Shown here one piece after another: positions 28,205 through 37,740 of a stretch of DNA of 64,000 bases. A model generated the notes under the pieces. It had not been told where the DNA came from. It saw only the letters and a list, made by a program, of their open reading frames with translations, and did no database searches. A program made the position numbers and the translations under genes. The first letter of the stretch is position 1. Every line of letters starts with the position of its first letter. The stretch is from Rhizobiales bacterium IMCC20636 (GTDB lineage: Bacteria; Pseudomonadota; Alphaproteobacteria; Rhizobiales; GCA-2746425): positions 391,001 through 455,000 of the forward strand of contig CP018226.1 in the NCBI GenBank assembly GCA_016865015.1, read 5' to 3'.

Positions 28205-30019
28205 GTGGTAACTGCTGCAAATGGTAAGGCCTATGACATTACCGAACACACATTCGATGTCGTTGTTGTTGGCGCTGGCGGATCTGGTCTGCGCGCCACA
28301 TTGGGAATGGCGGAGCAGGGTCTGCGCACAGCCTGCATAACGAAAGTCTTTCCGACACGTTCCCACACGGTTGCAGCGCAAGGCGGCATTGCCGCAAGTC
28401 TCAGCAATATGGGGCCTGATTCCTGGCAGTGGCACATGTATGACACGGTCAAGGGGTCGGACTGGCTCGGCGATCATGACGCCATTGAATATATGGTGCG
28501 TGAAGCTCCCAAGGCGGTTTATGAGCTGGAACATTACGGTGTGCCATTCTCGCGAACTGAAAAAGGCGAAATCTACCAACGGCCGTTTGGCGGTCACACG
28601 ACAGAATATGGTGAAGGCCCACCCGTGCAGCGGACTTGTGCTGCGGCCGACCGGACCGGTCATGCCATCCTGCACACGCTGTATGGCCAGTCACTGAAGC
28701 ACAATGCCGAGTTCTTCATCGAATATCTGGCGATTGATCTGATCATGTCGGAAGAGGGCACTTGTCAGGGTATTCTGGCCTGGAAGCTTGATGACGGCAC
28801 ACTGCACGCCTTCAAATCCAAAATGGTGGTGTTGGCGACCGGCGGTTATGGCCGGGCCTATTTCTCTGCCACATCAGCCCACACCTGCACCGGCGATGGC
28901 AATGCCATGGTGGCGCGTGCGGGACTGCCATTGCAGGATATGGAGTTTGTTCAGTTCCATCCCACCGGAATTTACGGAGCCGGATGTCTGATCACCGAGG
29001 GCGCGCGCGGTGAAGGCGGCTATCTGACCAATTCGGAAGGCGAGCGCTTCATGGAGCGCTATGCACCGACCTACAAGGATCTGGCTTCACGCGATGTTGT
29101 ATCGCGTTGCATGACCATCGAAATCCGCGAAGGACGCGGCGTTGGCAACGACAAGGATCATATCCATCTGCATCTTGATCACCTGCCGCCGGCAACTTTG
29201 GCAGAACGTCTGCCAGGTATCTCCGAATCGGCACGGATTTTCGCAGGTGTTGATCTGACCAAGGAACCGATTCCGGTTCTGCCGACCGTGCATTACAATA
29301 TGGGCGGCATTCCGACCAATTACTGGGGCGAAGTGATGACCCTGAAGGACGGCAATCCGGACACCAAGGTGCCGGGTCTGATGGCCGTCGGGGAAGCGGC
29401 CTGTGCATCTGTGCATGGTGCAAACCGGTTGGGGTCTAACTCTCTGATTGATCTGGTGGTGTTCGGACGGGCAGCCTCTATTCGGGCTGGCGAAATTGTT
29501 GATCCGAAATCCAGTAATGAAAGCCTCAATCAGGCATCACTCGACAAGGCTGTGGCGCGGTTTGATAAATTGCGCAATGCCAATGGCAGCACCCGAACCG
29601 CTGATCTGCGCCTGAAAATGCAGAAAGCGATGCAGGAAGATGCTGCTGTGTTCCGCACCGGGGATACCCTGAAGAGTGGCTGTCACCGTATCTCGGAAAT
29701 CTGGGATGCGCGGGCTGACCTACAGGTCACTGACCGGTCGATGATCTGGAACACGGATCTCGTCGAAACCATCGAGTATGAAAACCTGATGGTGAATGCC
29801 ATCACGACGGTCTATTCCGCCGAAGCGCGGACTGAAAGCCGGGGGGCTCATGCCCGCGAAGATTGCCCGGATCGTGATGATGTGAACTGGCGCAAGCATT
29901 CGCTGTCATGGGTTTCCGAAGATGGCAAGGTAACACTGGATTCACGCCCGGTGCATGCTGACCCGCTGACCGATGAAATACCGCTCGAGAAGATTGCGCC
30001 GAAAGCGCGTGTTTATTAA
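28205..30019 (+). CDS. sdhA: Succinate dehydrogenase flavoprotein subunit
   Basis: Catalytic subunit that oxidises succinate to fumarate in the TCA cycle and passes electrons to the iron-sulfur subunit. It has 604 residues from a GTG start. The FAD fold is [20 protein letters not shown]; the covalent flavin histidine is in [16 protein letters not shown]. Substrate segments [20 protein letters not shown] and [17 protein letters not shown] are intact. The C terminus ([19 protein letters not shown]) is normal. Confidence 0.98.
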   Translation: MVTAANGKAYDITEHTFDVVVVGAGGSGLRATLGMAEQGLRTACITKVFPTRSHTVAAQGGIAASLSNMGPDSWQWHMYDTVKGSDWLGDHDAIEYMVREAPKAVYELEHYGVPFSRTEKGEIYQRPFGGHTTEYGEGPPVQRTCAAADRTGHAILHTLYGQSLKHNAEFFIEYLAIDLIMSEEGTCQGILAWKLDDGTLHAFKSKMVVLATGGYGRAYFSATSAHTCTGDGNAMVARAGLPLQDMEFVQFHPTGIYGAGCLITEGARGEGGYLTNSEGERFMERYAPTYKDLASRDVVSRCMTIEIREGRGVGNDKDHIHLHLDHLPPATLAERLPGISESARIFAGVDLTKEPIPVLPTVHYNMGGIPTNYWGEVMTLKDGNPDTKVPGLMAVGEAACASVHGANRLGSNSLIDLVVFGRAASIRAGEIVDPKSSNESLNQASLDKAVARFDKLRNANGSTRTADLRLKMQKAMQEDAAVFRTGDTLKSGCHRISEIWDARADLQVTDRSMIWNTDLVETIEYENLMVNAITTVYSAEARTESRGAHAREDCPDRDDVNWRKHSLSWVSEDGKVTLDSRPVHADPLTDEIPLEKIAPKARVY

Positions 30020-30049
30020 TTCCGTTTCTGCTGAGAGAGCCTTTGAATT

Positions 30050-30826
30050 ATGGTTCAACTGACACTGCCTAAAAATTCACAGATGAAGCAGGGTAAGACC
30101 TGGGACAAACCAACTGGCAGCAATCTGCGCGAATTCCGCATTTATCGCTGGAACCCGGATGGGGACGGAAATCCGCAGGTTGATACCTATCATGTGGATA
30201 TGGATGATTGCGGCCCCATGGTTCTGGATGCGCTGATCTGGATCAAGAGTAATATTGATCCGACCCTGACATTCCGGCGCTCTTGCCGCGAAGGCATCTG
30301 CGGGTCCTGCGCGATGAATATTGATGGCACGAACACGCTGGCCTGCACCAAGGGCATGGAAGAGATTGACGGGGATGTGAAAATCTATCCTCTGCCGCAT
30401 CTGCCTGTGGTCAAGGATCTGGTTCCGGATCTGACGAATTTTTATGCGCAGCACCGCTCCATTGAGCCATGGCTCAAGACCACGACTCCAAGCCCGGAAA
30501 AGGAATGGAAGCAGAGCGAAGCCGACCGCGAAAAGCTGGACGGGCTGTATGAGTGTATCCTGTGCGCCTGCTGTTCAACATCCTGCCCGAGTTACTGGTG
30601 GAACGGGGATCGTTATCTTGGACCTGCGGTTTTGCTGCAATCCTATCGCTGGCTGATAGACAGTCGCGATGAGGCGACTGGCGAGCGGCTTGACGATCTG
30701 GAAGATCCGTTCCGGCTGTATCGGTGCCACACGATCATGAATTGTGCGCAGGCCTGTCCGAAGGGTCTCAACCCGGCCAAGGCGATTGCAGAAATCAAGA
30801 AAATGATGGTTGAGCGACGCGTCTAG
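30050..30826 (+). CDS. sdhB: Succinate dehydrogenase iron-sulfur subunit
   Basis: Electron-transfer subunit of complex II, 258 residues. The [2Fe-2S] ligands are in [15 protein letters not shown] with the later cysteine of NTLAC. The [4Fe-4S] ligands are in [16 protein letters not shown], and the [3Fe-4S] cluster uses [17 protein letters not shown]. All ligands are present. It ends sdhCDAB; the next gene starts 15 bases later on the same strand. Confidence 0.98.
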   Translation: MVQLTLPKNSQMKQGKTWDKPTGSNLREFRIYRWNPDGDGNPQVDTYHVDMDDCGPMVLDALIWIKSNIDPTLTFRRSCREGICGSCAMNIDGTNTLACTKGMEEIDGDVKIYPLPHLPVVKDLVPDLTNFYAQHRSIEPWLKTTTPSPEKEWKQSEADREKLDGLYECILCACCSTSCPSYWWNGDRYLGPAVLLQSYRWLIDSRDEATGERLDDLEDPFRLYRCHTIMNCAQACPKGLNPAKAIAEIKKMMVERRV

Positions 30827-30841
30827 CTATTAGGACCTGCT

Positions 30842-31456
30842 ATGGTTAGGCTATCTGTTCTCGGTCCCATGTCTCCCAGAAATGCCCTGACCTGGAGCTG
30901 GCTGCTGGTGTGGACCCTTGTGGCCTTCATCTGGGGCCTTGCCGAGGCGCTGTGGTTCTTCATCATGGTGGATGTGCTGATCAGCCTTGCTGTCATGCGC
31001 TTTGGCGTGGTGAAGGCGATGGTACCTGCCTTTGCCGCCCTGGTGGGCACGATTCTGGGTGGCATCGTGCTGTATAAATTATCGCAGGTGAATCCGGAAT
31101 TTGTACGGTCGTTCATTCTGACGGTTCCGGGAATTACCGAAGAACTGCTGCGCGATGCCTCGACCGATATGGCGGCCGAGCCGATGGGCGCGCTGCTGTT
31201 TGGCGGCTTTACCGGTGTTCCGTTCAAGATTTTTTCTGCAACCGCCTTTGAAGCCGGTATCGCACCGCTGCTGGCATTTCTGGAACCGGCAACCATAGCC
31301 CGCTTTTCAAGAATTCTTGTGGTGCTGGCCCTGTCCGGTCTGTTTCGTCGCCTGTTGTATACCCGGTTGCGGCGTGTCGGCCTGATGCGGCTGACCCTGT
31401 TCATCTGGGTCCTGTTCTACGCCTGGTTTGGCTATGTGTTCTGGAATATTGTTTAG
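30842..31456 (+). CDS. Inner-membrane protein downstream of sdhB
   Basis: Protein of 204 residues with about four to five hydrophobic segments (LLVWTLVAFIWGLAEALWFF; FAALVGTILGGIVLYKL; ARFSRILVVLALSGLF; TLFIWVLFYAWFGYVFW). I do not recognise the family with confidence. The segment FGGFTGVPFKIFSATAFEAG loosely recalls the re-entrant region of YqaA/DedA (VTT) proteins. Its 15-base gap to sdhB suggests co-transcription. It converges on the efflux operon, ending 60 bases from it. Confidence 0.7.
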   Translation: MVRLSVLGPMSPRNALTWSWLLVWTLVAFIWGLAEALWFFIMVDVLISLAVMRFGVVKAMVPAFAALVGTILGGIVLYKLSQVNPEFVRSFILTVPGITEELLRDASTDMAAEPMGALLFGGFTGVPFKIFSATAFEAGIAPLLAFLEPATIARFSRILVVLALSGLFRRLLYTRLRRVGLMRLTLFIWVLFYAWFGYVFWNIV

Positions 31457-31516
31457 CGGAATATCCTCTGACAACGGTTCTGTTGATTCATGTTGAAGGT
31501 CTGGGGCTTCCCTCTC

Positions 31517-31924
31517 TTAGAGTCTGCCTGACCGCCAAATGTGTTTCCAGGCCAAAGCTGTTATCACCGCCCAAACCGCTATGCGCAGGATCATGGCACC
31601 AACGGTACGCATCTCGTAGGCGCCGCCTTGCATGATGTGGATACCGAAGGCGATGAAAACCAGGAGGGTCGACACCGCTATGCCGAGGGAAATCCAGACC
31701 GCTGGCCGATGCCGCAGAAACACCCCGATTCCAGCTATGATATAGGCAAATCCGGCGAGGAAATTGAACCAGAGAACGAAGGGCACTGCATCGCCCACCG
31801 CCGCACCGGCCTCGATGCCGCCAAACAGAGCGCGACCGCCTGACAGAACCGTCAGCGCGCCAAACGCGATTGCCACAGCGGCTGCGGCCTTCAGGGCGCG
31901 GTTTCCAGAGTTTGTCTGTGTCAT
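31517..31924 (-). CDS. Four-helix membrane protein of the efflux operon
   Basis: Protein of 135 residues with four hydrophobic helices (AAVAIAFGALTVLSGG, FNFLAGFAYIIAGIGVFL, WISLGIAVSTLLVFIAFG, ILRIAVWAVITALAW). No family is recognised. Its ATG overlaps the stop of the ABC ATPase gene as ATGA, so it is translationally coupled and is the last member of a five-gene operon. A role as an accessory part of the exporter or in membrane stress is inference. Confidence 0.75.
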   Translation of the reverse strand: MTQTNSGNRALKAAAAVAIAFGALTVLSGGRALFGGIEAGAAVGDAVPFVLWFNFLAGFAYIIAGIGVFLRHRPAVWISLGIAVSTLLVFIAFGIHIMQGGAYEMRTVGAMILRIAVWAVITALAWKHIWRSGRL

Positions 31925-32634
31925 TTTACATCTCCTTCATCATGTTCCAGTCGTCCGTCTCGCAGATGGAACAGCTTGTCGAACCGGTCATAGATCTTTT
32001 CGTCATGGGTCACCGCGATGATGCAAGCATCCTGTTCGGCGGCGAGCCTGCGCAGTAAATCCATCACGATCCCGGCCCGCTTGCTGTCGAGCGCAGCGGT
32101 GGGTTCATCAGCCAGAATGATGCGCGGGCTGTTGGCCAGCGCGCGCGCAATGGCAACGCGTTGTGCTTCCCCGCCTGACAGAAGTGCAGGCATAGCGTCC
32201 TTGCGGTGCCCGACCTCCAGATAATCCAGCAATTCGATGGCACGCCGCTGCGCTTCACTTGAGGATTTTCCAGCCATTTTCAGAACCAGTGCCACGTTAT
32301 CCTTGGCGTCGAGGAATGGCAGCAGGTTGTGGAATTGAAAGATAAACCCGATCTTGTCGAGTCTGAGCTTGCGCAGATCGCCACGCAGCCAGCGGTTGTC
32401 GTAGACCAGTTCATCATCCAGCGTAACCTTGCCGGCGCTTGGGTCGATGATGCAGCCGATAATGTTCAGAAGTGTCGTCTTGCCTGATCCGGACGGACCG
32501 AGCAGTGCCACCACTTCACCTGCGTGAACGACCAGATCGACATTCTTCAGGGCGTCGACGCGGGCATCACCTTCGCCAAAATGCTTTGAGACGCCTCTCA
32601 CATCAACAATCACACGGCGTTGGTCCTCAACCAT
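31921..32634 (-). CDS. ABC transporter ATPase (DevA/LolD/MacB type)
   Basis: ATP-binding subunit of 237 residues. Walker A is LLGPSGSGKTTLLNIIG, the Q-loop lies in GFIFQFHNLLPFL, the signature is LLSGGEAQRVAIARALA, and Walker B is IILADEPTAALDS. This subgroup serves FtsX-like permeases instead of classical import systems. The ATG at 32634 has GGAGGG seven bases upstream; the longer frame runs into the permease gene. It starts 4 bases after the permease stop and overlaps the next gene by 4. Confidence 0.93.
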   Translation of the reverse strand: MVEDQRRVIVDVRGVSKHFGEGDARVDALKNVDLVVHAGEVVALLGPSGSGKTTLLNIIGCIIDPSAGKVTLDDELVYDNRWLRGDLRKLRLDKIGFIFQFHNLLPFLDAKDNVALVLKMAGKSSSEAQRRAIELLDYLEVGHRKDAMPALLSGGEAQRVAIARALANSPRIILADEPTAALDSKRAGIVMDLLRRLAAEQDACIIAVTHDEKIYDRFDKLFHLRDGRLEHDEGDVK

Positions 32635-32638
32635 AGCG

Positions 32639-33775
32639 TTACCCTCCAATCGCCGTTGCCGGGTCAACCTTGAGCGCAGCGCGTACCCCAAGACCACTGG
32701 CGACGATGCAGACGACCAGAATAATCCCGGCCAAAGCTGCCGCGTTAACAGGTTCCAGTACCACACGGCGCGGGAAATAATCCTTGATCAGCAGGATGAG
32801 GATGAGGCCAAAACTCCATCCGACTGCACCAAGCGCTACCGATTGCTGCACGATCAGCCCGATGATGGTGCGGTCGGGCGCGCCAATCAGCTTGAGCGTG
32901 GCAATCTGTTTCAGCTTTTCCATCGTCATCGTGTAGATGATCAGCGCAATCACGACCGCTGATACAGTCAAAAGAATTCCCAGAAACAGGCCGATCTGTC
33001 GCTTGGCACGATCCACCACGGACAACAGTAGAATGGATTCCTGCTCCGCCTGTGTCAGCGCAGCAAGATGCTTCCACTGCCGTACCGTCTGAGCCACGGC
33101 TTGCGGGTCAGCGTTCAGCTCAAGTCTTGCGATTACGGCTGAAACATTGTTCTCGCTTCCGAGCAATCCGGCGCTACGAGCTGCCTGAATGCGTTGTGCT
33201 GGAGGGGCCAATTGCGTTTGTAGCACCTGCGCGTCGCGTAGCGTGATAAATACTGCGGGGTCCCCGCCAGAGTTCATCGTGTCTTCGACCAATCCCACTA
33301 CGTGAAACGGATTGCGCCCAAGCCGGATCACGTCGCCGATGGACAGGCCGGAATTGGTGTCTGCCACGATCTCGAAATGAGATTGCTCGATCCCACGCCC
33401 TTCCACTATGATTTCGGGCCCGCCAGGATGCCCCGGCTCGTATCCGATGAGGTAAAGGCGTAAGGTATCGCCCTGGAAGGGCGCCTCGATAGTTTGGTAA
33501 GTAATGCTGCCTGCCTCGGTCACGCCGTGCAGCCGTGCCACCGCATCGCGCGTCCCGCCCGGGATTTTCGAGGCTTCGGCAAAGGGGCCTTGCGTACCGG
33601 ATTCGACAACCCAGAGATCGACCTGTGGCGCCTTTACGATGTTCAGCGCATCGGCAACCAATCCGTTATAAATGCCAATCATCGCCAGCACGACTGCCAT
33701 CAGGAGACTGAGGCCCAGGCAAGTCAGCAAAAAACGAAACAGGTTGTGGCGCACGTCACGGTAAGCAAGGTTCAT
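32639..33775 (-). CDS. FtsX/DevC-type ABC permease
   Basis: Integral membrane subunit of 378 residues with the FtsX-like layout: one N-terminal helix (FLLTCLGLSLLMAVVLAMIG), a large periplasmic domain (about 40-255), then three C-terminal helices starting GLFLGILLTVSAVVIALII. The segment MEKLKQIATLKLIGAP is the coupling motif found in DevC/MacB proteins. With the HlyD-type adaptor it should form an envelope-spanning exporter that needs an outer-membrane channel encoded elsewhere. It overlaps the adaptor gene by 4 bp. Confidence 0.91.
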   Translation of the reverse strand: MNLAYRDVRHNLFRFLLTCLGLSLLMAVVLAMIGIYNGLVADALNIVKAPQVDLWVVESGTQGPFAEASKIPGGTRDAVARLHGVTEAGSITYQTIEAPFQGDTLRLYLIGYEPGHPGGPEIIVEGRGIEQSHFEIVADTNSGLSIGDVIRLGRNPFHVVGLVEDTMNSGGDPAVFITLRDAQVLQTQLAPPAQRIQAARSAGLLGSENNVSAVIARLELNADPQAVAQTVRQWKHLAALTQAEQESILLLSVVDRAKRQIGLFLGILLTVSAVVIALIIYTMTMEKLKQIATLKLIGAPDRTIIGLIVQQSVALGAVGWSFGLILILLIKDYFPRRVVLEPVNAAALAGIILVVCIVASGLGVRAALKVDPATAIGG

Positions 33776-34926
33776 GGTGCGCCCCTCTCGGAGATCCGAA
33801 CCATACGGCCCTCGGCTAGCCCCTTGACTGGCGTTTCGATGACGCGCGCGTCATCGGGCAGACCACTGACCAGCTCCACTCGCGCATCCTCGGTCCGATA
33901 CCCAAACGTCGCCACCACTTGATGCGCGCGCCCGTCTTGCGCCACCCATATGCGTCCTGTGTGGCCGTCGAAGCTGGTTATTGCAGTTTCTGGCACGAGC
34001 AGTGCTTCGCTCAATTCTGCGACTGTGATCCGCACTTCCGCCTGTTCGCCGAGAAAGACCTGCGCAGGACACTGGTCGCAGACGATCCAGACCCGGCGTT
34101 CCTCGTTGACCCGGTCGCTCTCGATGCCGATCCGCGCAATCTTTCCGGTAAATACCTCATGCGGCAGCGATCGCAGGCGCACTTCGGCGCTCTGGCCAAG
34201 TTCCAGCGCACCTGCACGCTCCTCGTCGACATAGGCCAACGTCCAGATGGTTGTCGGATCCATCAGAGTAAAGATGCGTGCTCCAGCCTGAACCACAGTG
34301 CCTATTTCGACATGACGCTCGACGACCACCGCATCGAAGGGCGCGCGCAATTCGTGATGCTCGAGCAGCACAATTTCGTATTGCAGGGCCGCCTCGGCAT
34401 CTGCCAGCATCGAACGTGCCACATTGATTTCGCTTTCCGCGACGGTTAAATCGGCAGCGGCTACAGCGACATCGCGTTGCGCTTCTTCGGCAGCTTGAGC
34501 CGAGATGGCTTTGCGTTCCACAAGCTCCTGCTGGCGCGTATTCGTCGCCTCACGCTGCGCCAGAATGGCGCGGGCGCGGACTACACTCGCCTCGATTTTG
34601 CCAAGTGTGGCCGCTGCGGCCGAAACCCCGGCTTCTGCTCGAGCGACCTTTGCCTTTTGCTCTGCCGGGTGGAGACTTGCCAGAACCTGTCCAGCTTCAA
34701 CCAGATCTCCGCTATCGACTTCAAGCTGTGTGAGTGCTGCGCCGGCTTCGAAACCCACATCAGCAATAATCCGGGCCTCGATCGTGCCCAGACCGTAAAT
34801 CCGCACCGGGACATCCGTCTCGACGTATACTGTTGAAACGCCAATTGGGCGCTCTGTCAGAAAAAACCATGCGAAGACGGCAACGGCCAGGGTAATCACA
34901 ATGCCAATCATAATGCGGCGTGTCAT
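33772..34926 (-). CDS. HlyD-family periplasmic adaptor
   Basis: Membrane-fusion protein of 384 residues. It has an N-terminal signal anchor (IMIGIVITLAVAVFAWFFL), a lipoyl-like half (VDSGDLVEAGQVLASLHPAE), an alpha-helical hairpin at about 95-180 and the second lipoyl half (HHELRAPFDAVVVERHVEIG), followed by beta-barrel and membrane-proximal domains. It bridges the inner-membrane permease to an outer-membrane tunnel. Both ends overlap neighbouring genes by 4 bp (ATGA), tying its synthesis to that of the regulator and permease. Confidence 0.93.
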   Translation of the reverse strand: MTRRIMIGIVITLAVAVFAWFFLTERPIGVSTVYVETDVPVRIYGLGTIEARIIADVGFEAGAALTQLEVDSGDLVEAGQVLASLHPAEQKAKVARAEAGVSAAAATLGKIEASVVRARAILAQREATNTRQQELVERKAISAQAAEEAQRDVAVAAADLTVAESEINVARSMLADAEAALQYEIVLLEHHELRAPFDAVVVERHVEIGTVVQAGARIFTLMDPTTIWTLAYVDEERAGALELGQSAEVRLRSLPHEVFTGKIARIGIESDRVNEERRVWIVCDQCPAQVFLGEQAEVRITVAELSEALLVPETAITSFDGHTGRIWVAQDGRAHQVVATFGYRTEDARVELVSGLPDDARVIETPVKGLAEGRMVRISERGAP

Positions 34927-35537
34927 AGTAAAGGTTCCCTTTGTGCGATGCTGAATAGCCGTAACTGAACCTCAAGCAGGCGGCGTCCTTCGGGTGCCAA
35001 GGCGAAACCACGCTGCCCCAGAGTCCAGCGGATCGCCAAGCCCTGAACCAGCGAGACCAGCAAAAGAGCCACGTCTTTGGTCGGCAGCTCGGAGTGGAAG
35101 ACGCCAGCCCTCTGACCCTTGGTCAGTTCGCTGGCCAAAAGCGCGACCAGCTCGCTCATCAAGGTGAGAACAGACTTGCGCAGATCGTCGTTCTCTACCT
35201 GTAGCTCTCGCGAAAACAGGATGGACGGGATGGCTGGCATGCGTTCTATCTGGTGCAATTGTGCCATGATCAGTGCTTCGATCCGGGTTTCTGGATCATC
35301 GGACGTTTTCAGCGCGTTGGCCCATGCGGCCTTGAGGTGATCAGCGATCATAGCAGCCACTGCCAGCCATAATTCCTGTTTCGTCGCAAAGTGCCGAAAA
35401 ATGGCAGGCTGGGTCAATCCAACTGCATCGGCGACGGCTTTTGTGGTCAAGCGATCCGGGCCCAACTCATCTGCAAGTCGCAGCGTGGCGGTCACAATCT
35501 CTGTCTTGCGTTCACTGGCGGGTTTGCGTTCAAGCAT
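34923..35537 (-). CDS. TetR/AcrR-family repressor of the efflux operon
   Basis: Regulator of 204 residues. The N-terminal helix-turn-helix covers about 10-55 (TATLRLADELGPDRLTTKAV, VGLTQPAIFRHFATKQELWL). The rest is the helical ligand and dimer domain. The ATG at 35537 is chosen because it starts the family alignment and lies 10 bases from a perfect palindrome at 35548-35573; the longest frame would cover that operator. It is the first gene of the operon tetR-hlyD-permease-ATPase-membrane protein, so it most likely represses itself together with the exporter until a substrate binds. Confidence 0.93.
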   Translation of the reverse strand: MLERKPASERKTEIVTATLRLADELGPDRLTTKAVADAVGLTQPAIFRHFATKQELWLAVAAMIADHLKAAWANALKTSDDPETRIEALIMAQLHQIERMPAIPSILFSRELQVENDDLRKSVLTLMSELVALLASELTKGQRAGVFHSELPTKDVALLLVSLVQGLAIRWTLGQRGFALAPEGRRLLEVQLRLFSIAQREPLL

Positions 35538-35547
35538 TGTACATCTT

Positions 35548-35573
35548 TTAGTTAGTGATCGATCACTAACTAA
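35548..35573. promoter_or_regulatory. 26-bp perfect palindrome, predicted TetR operator
   Basis: The half-site TTAGTTAGTGATC is followed directly by its exact reverse complement, with no spacer. It lies 10 bases upstream of the TetR-family start codon, where it would overlap the promoter or leader. TTAG occurs twice in each half. Chance occurrence of 13 perfect paired bases at this spot is very small, so autoregulation by the encoded repressor is strongly suggested. Confidence 0.85.
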
Positions 35574-35688
35574 GTAGAGCCAGTTGGTCCTTGCGTCAAG
35601 CGCACCTGTAAATGATTGCGGTACAAGCACTGTCAGCAAGACGGCTTTAGCTCTTCTTTCAGAGCCAATGCTGCAGTCGTCCTCGAAC

Positions 35689-36609
35689 TCAAGCGTTCGC
35701 GTTGCTTTCAAACACAGCATTTCTATTCTGTGCCAGTGCGGTCACTGTGTGGGACTGTAATTCTGTCGTCAGCTCGTTTGCGTCACCGACCAGGCTTTCA
35801 TGCGAGATTGGTTTGCCGACGCTGAGACCGAACCCGGTGCCGGATTTGTTGAGCAATTCATAGAAAACCGTCATGTCGCGCAATTCGCTGGAAATGCGGC
35901 TGAACAGATAGAACAGGCCTGAATTCCGGCTGCGGACATGGACAGGCACAATTGGCACCTTGTAGCGCCGGGCCAGCGTCACCAGCGTCGCCTGCCACGG
36001 TCGTTCGTTCAGCTGATCATCATCCCAATAGGCAATGCGCCCTGAGGGAAACAGCACCACGGCCTTGCCATCATCGAAGGCTTCTGCGGTGCGAACCAGT
36101 GTTTCTTTCGTTTTTTCACGGCTTTTGTGATCCTCGCGCCATTCGACAGGGATCAGCACCTCGTCAAACCGGCGGGCCACACGCACCGCATCACGATTGG
36201 TGAAAATGGCGATGTCCGGCCGCCGTGCCTTGACCAGATCATAGACGGCAACCCCATCGGCGATGCCGGTGGGGTGATTGGCGGCGAGAATAAAGGGCCC
36301 CTGTTGGGGAATGCGGTCAAGGCCGGTGATATCCAGCTGAAGATTGAGCATGCTCGATACGAAGGACATGGCCTCGGGACCAGACATATCGGCTACAATA
36401 TCCGACATGGTCACAGCGCGCTTGTGGCCCAGAAGCTTATAAAGCATGGGGCGGATTATGGGCCAGGACCAGTGTGATGCCAGTCCGATTGCACGCTCGG
36501 CAATCAACACATCAACAATATGGGCGTGGTTTTTGACCGCGACGCGGGAACGGGCCTGTCGAGCTTCGGACACAAGCTCCTTCAAGCTGGTATGTGCGTA
36601 AAGAGCCAT
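35689..36609 (-). CDS. Lysophospholipid acyltransferase-like protein
   Basis: Predicted glycerolipid acyltransferase of 306 residues. The acyltransferase motif is AANHPTGIADGVAVYDLV, in the HPxGxxDG form found in hemolysin-like members; a second motif is VVLFPSGRIAYWDDD, followed by VPIVPVHV. It would act at the inner membrane, transferring an acyl chain to a lyso-lipid or related acceptor; the substrate is not known. GGGGGT just before the ATG at 36609 supports this start; an ATG ten codons upstream is possible. It lies upstream of the efflux operon on the same strand but 150 bases away with the operator between. Confidence 0.85.
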   Translation of the reverse strand: MALYAHTSLKELVSEARQARSRVAVKNHAHIVDVLIAERAIGLASHWSWPIIRPMLYKLLGHKRAVTMSDIVADMSGPEAMSFVSSMLNLQLDITGLDRIPQQGPFILAANHPTGIADGVAVYDLVKARRPDIAIFTNRDAVRVARRFDEVLIPVEWREDHKSREKTKETLVRTAEAFDDGKAVVLFPSGRIAYWDDDQLNERPWQATLVTLARRYKVPIVPVHVRSRNSGLFYLFSRISSELRDMTVFYELLNKSGTGFGLSVGKPISHESLVGDANELTTELQSHTVTALAQNRNAVFESNANA

Positions 36610-36994
36610 ACTGACCCCCGGTTTCTTAATGCGGTTCAAAAGCGCTGAACGATCATTGCCCTGCGCCGCCTTTCGATTGAGTCCAGACTCTGGAGTCAGC
36701 CATGGGCATCATACCAAAGGATGCGTTTATACCAACTAACAAAGTTTTATGACAATCGTTAGACGTCTTCAAGCGTGAATTGGGTTGGCCTTATTGTTGA
36801 AAAACCGCTCTTTGAAATGAAGTTGTGCCACAATTCCAACACGTGCCACACTTAAGGCACAGCCGATGTTTTGAATGGGGCATTGATTTTTTTAATCATG
36901 GCGTCAATAAAATATTCAGTATATCTGGTCAAAAACAGGGCCATGAGGCGATTGCGCTGATGAGTTGTATGAGTTGAGTTACAGGGGAAATAAA
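36610..36994. other. AT-rich divergent intergenic region
   Basis: No gene was seen in these 385 bases. The region separates the acyltransferase (minus) from the Omp19-like gene (plus). It contains GTGCCACA twice near 36826-36850, a hairpin GTGCC-N8-GGCAC at 36843-36860, and a stem TGATT-T5-AATCA at 36884-36898. It is clearly richer in A and T than its flanks. Confidence 0.5.
36884..36913 (+). promoter_or_regulatory. Possible promoter of the Omp19-like gene
   Basis: TTGATT at 36884-36889 and TAAAAT at 36908-36913, 18 bases apart, give a reasonable sigma-70 promoter (the -10 box matches five of six positions). The expected start point is about 75 bases before the ATG at 36995. Confidence 0.4.
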
Positions 36995-37711
36995 ATGTCC
37001 GGACAGAAATTTGAAGCGGGTCTCGCCAAACATGGCGCTTGTGCCGCTATTGCCGGAACTGAGTGTGGTGCGCCCACACGGCAAAAATCCGTAGCTTCGC
37101 GCAGCGCCATCGCCCTGTTGGCGGCCTCCTTTCTGCTTGGCGCCTGCCAGACACGTTTGCCCAATCCGTTTTCCGGGTCGCCCAGGCAGCCGGTTCAGTC
37201 TGGCGATCTTCCGCCGCTGTCTGGTGCGAATGGCATGCAGGCCGGACAGCCCTTTGATCCCAATGCGCCAGCACCAGCTCTGACACAATCCGGCCAGCCG
37301 GTGGGCGCTCAGCCATTTGATCCAGCCGCCGCTGCCAATACAGCACCGGCACCGATGACTGCGCCTCAGCCAAATACGCAAGTTGCACAGGCTCCGGCTG
37401 CAGCGCCGCAGCCTTCTGTGTCAGCGATTCAGCTCAGCCGCGCCGATATGCTGGGTGCCTGGCAGCTGGCTTCGACGGCCGATACCTGCCAGTTGTTCAT
37501 GACCCTCACCACCTGGACCGGTGGCTACCGGGCCACGACCAAAGGCTGTAACTCCGTGGAACTTGCCAATGTCACGGCATGGGATCTGCAGGACAATCGG
37601 GTGGTTCTTGTCGGTGCCACCGGGTCGCAGGTTGCAAGTCTGACGCCATCTGGCGGCAATCGTTTCTCTGGCGCGACCAAGAGCGGCGCTCCCGTAACTG
37701 TTAGCCGCTAA
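36995..37711 (+). CDS. Inh/Omp19-family lipoprotein
   Basis: Predicted outer-membrane lipoprotein of 238 residues. The lipobox is LLGAC within SAIALLAASFLLGAC, preceded by an unusually long polar N-region of about 30 residues. A proline/alanine-rich linker (with QPFDP twice) leads to a C-terminal beta-barrel of about 95 residues: MLGAWQLASTADTCQLFMTL, GGYRATTKGC and NRFSGATKSGAPVTVSR. This domain is shared by bacterial metalloprotease inhibitors (Inh) and Brucella Omp19. AGGGGAAA precedes the ATG. It lies 29 bases upstream of zapE. Confidence 0.87.
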   Translation: MSGQKFEAGLAKHGACAAIAGTECGAPTRQKSVASRSAIALLAASFLLGACQTRLPNPFSGSPRQPVQSGDLPPLSGANGMQAGQPFDPNAPAPALTQSGQPVGAQPFDPAAAANTAPAPMTAPQPNTQVAQAPAAAPQPSVSAIQLSRADMLGAWQLASTADTCQLFMTLTTWTGGYRATTKGCNSVELANVTAWDLQDNRVVLVGATGSQVASLTPSGGNRFSGATKSGAPVTVSR

Positions 37712-37740
37712 GGTTCTCACCAGCATCCGGTCCCCCTCCT

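Noticed and set aside
31517..36609. Genomic island carrying the efflux operon
   Set aside because: No tRNA, integrase, insertion sequence or direct repeats were seen at its edges; only gene-order interruption suggests gain, which is not enough to call an island.
35689..36609. Acyltransferase as a member of the TetR operon
   Set aside because: It is upstream of the predicted operator and 150 bases from the regulator gene, so it is more likely a separate unit.
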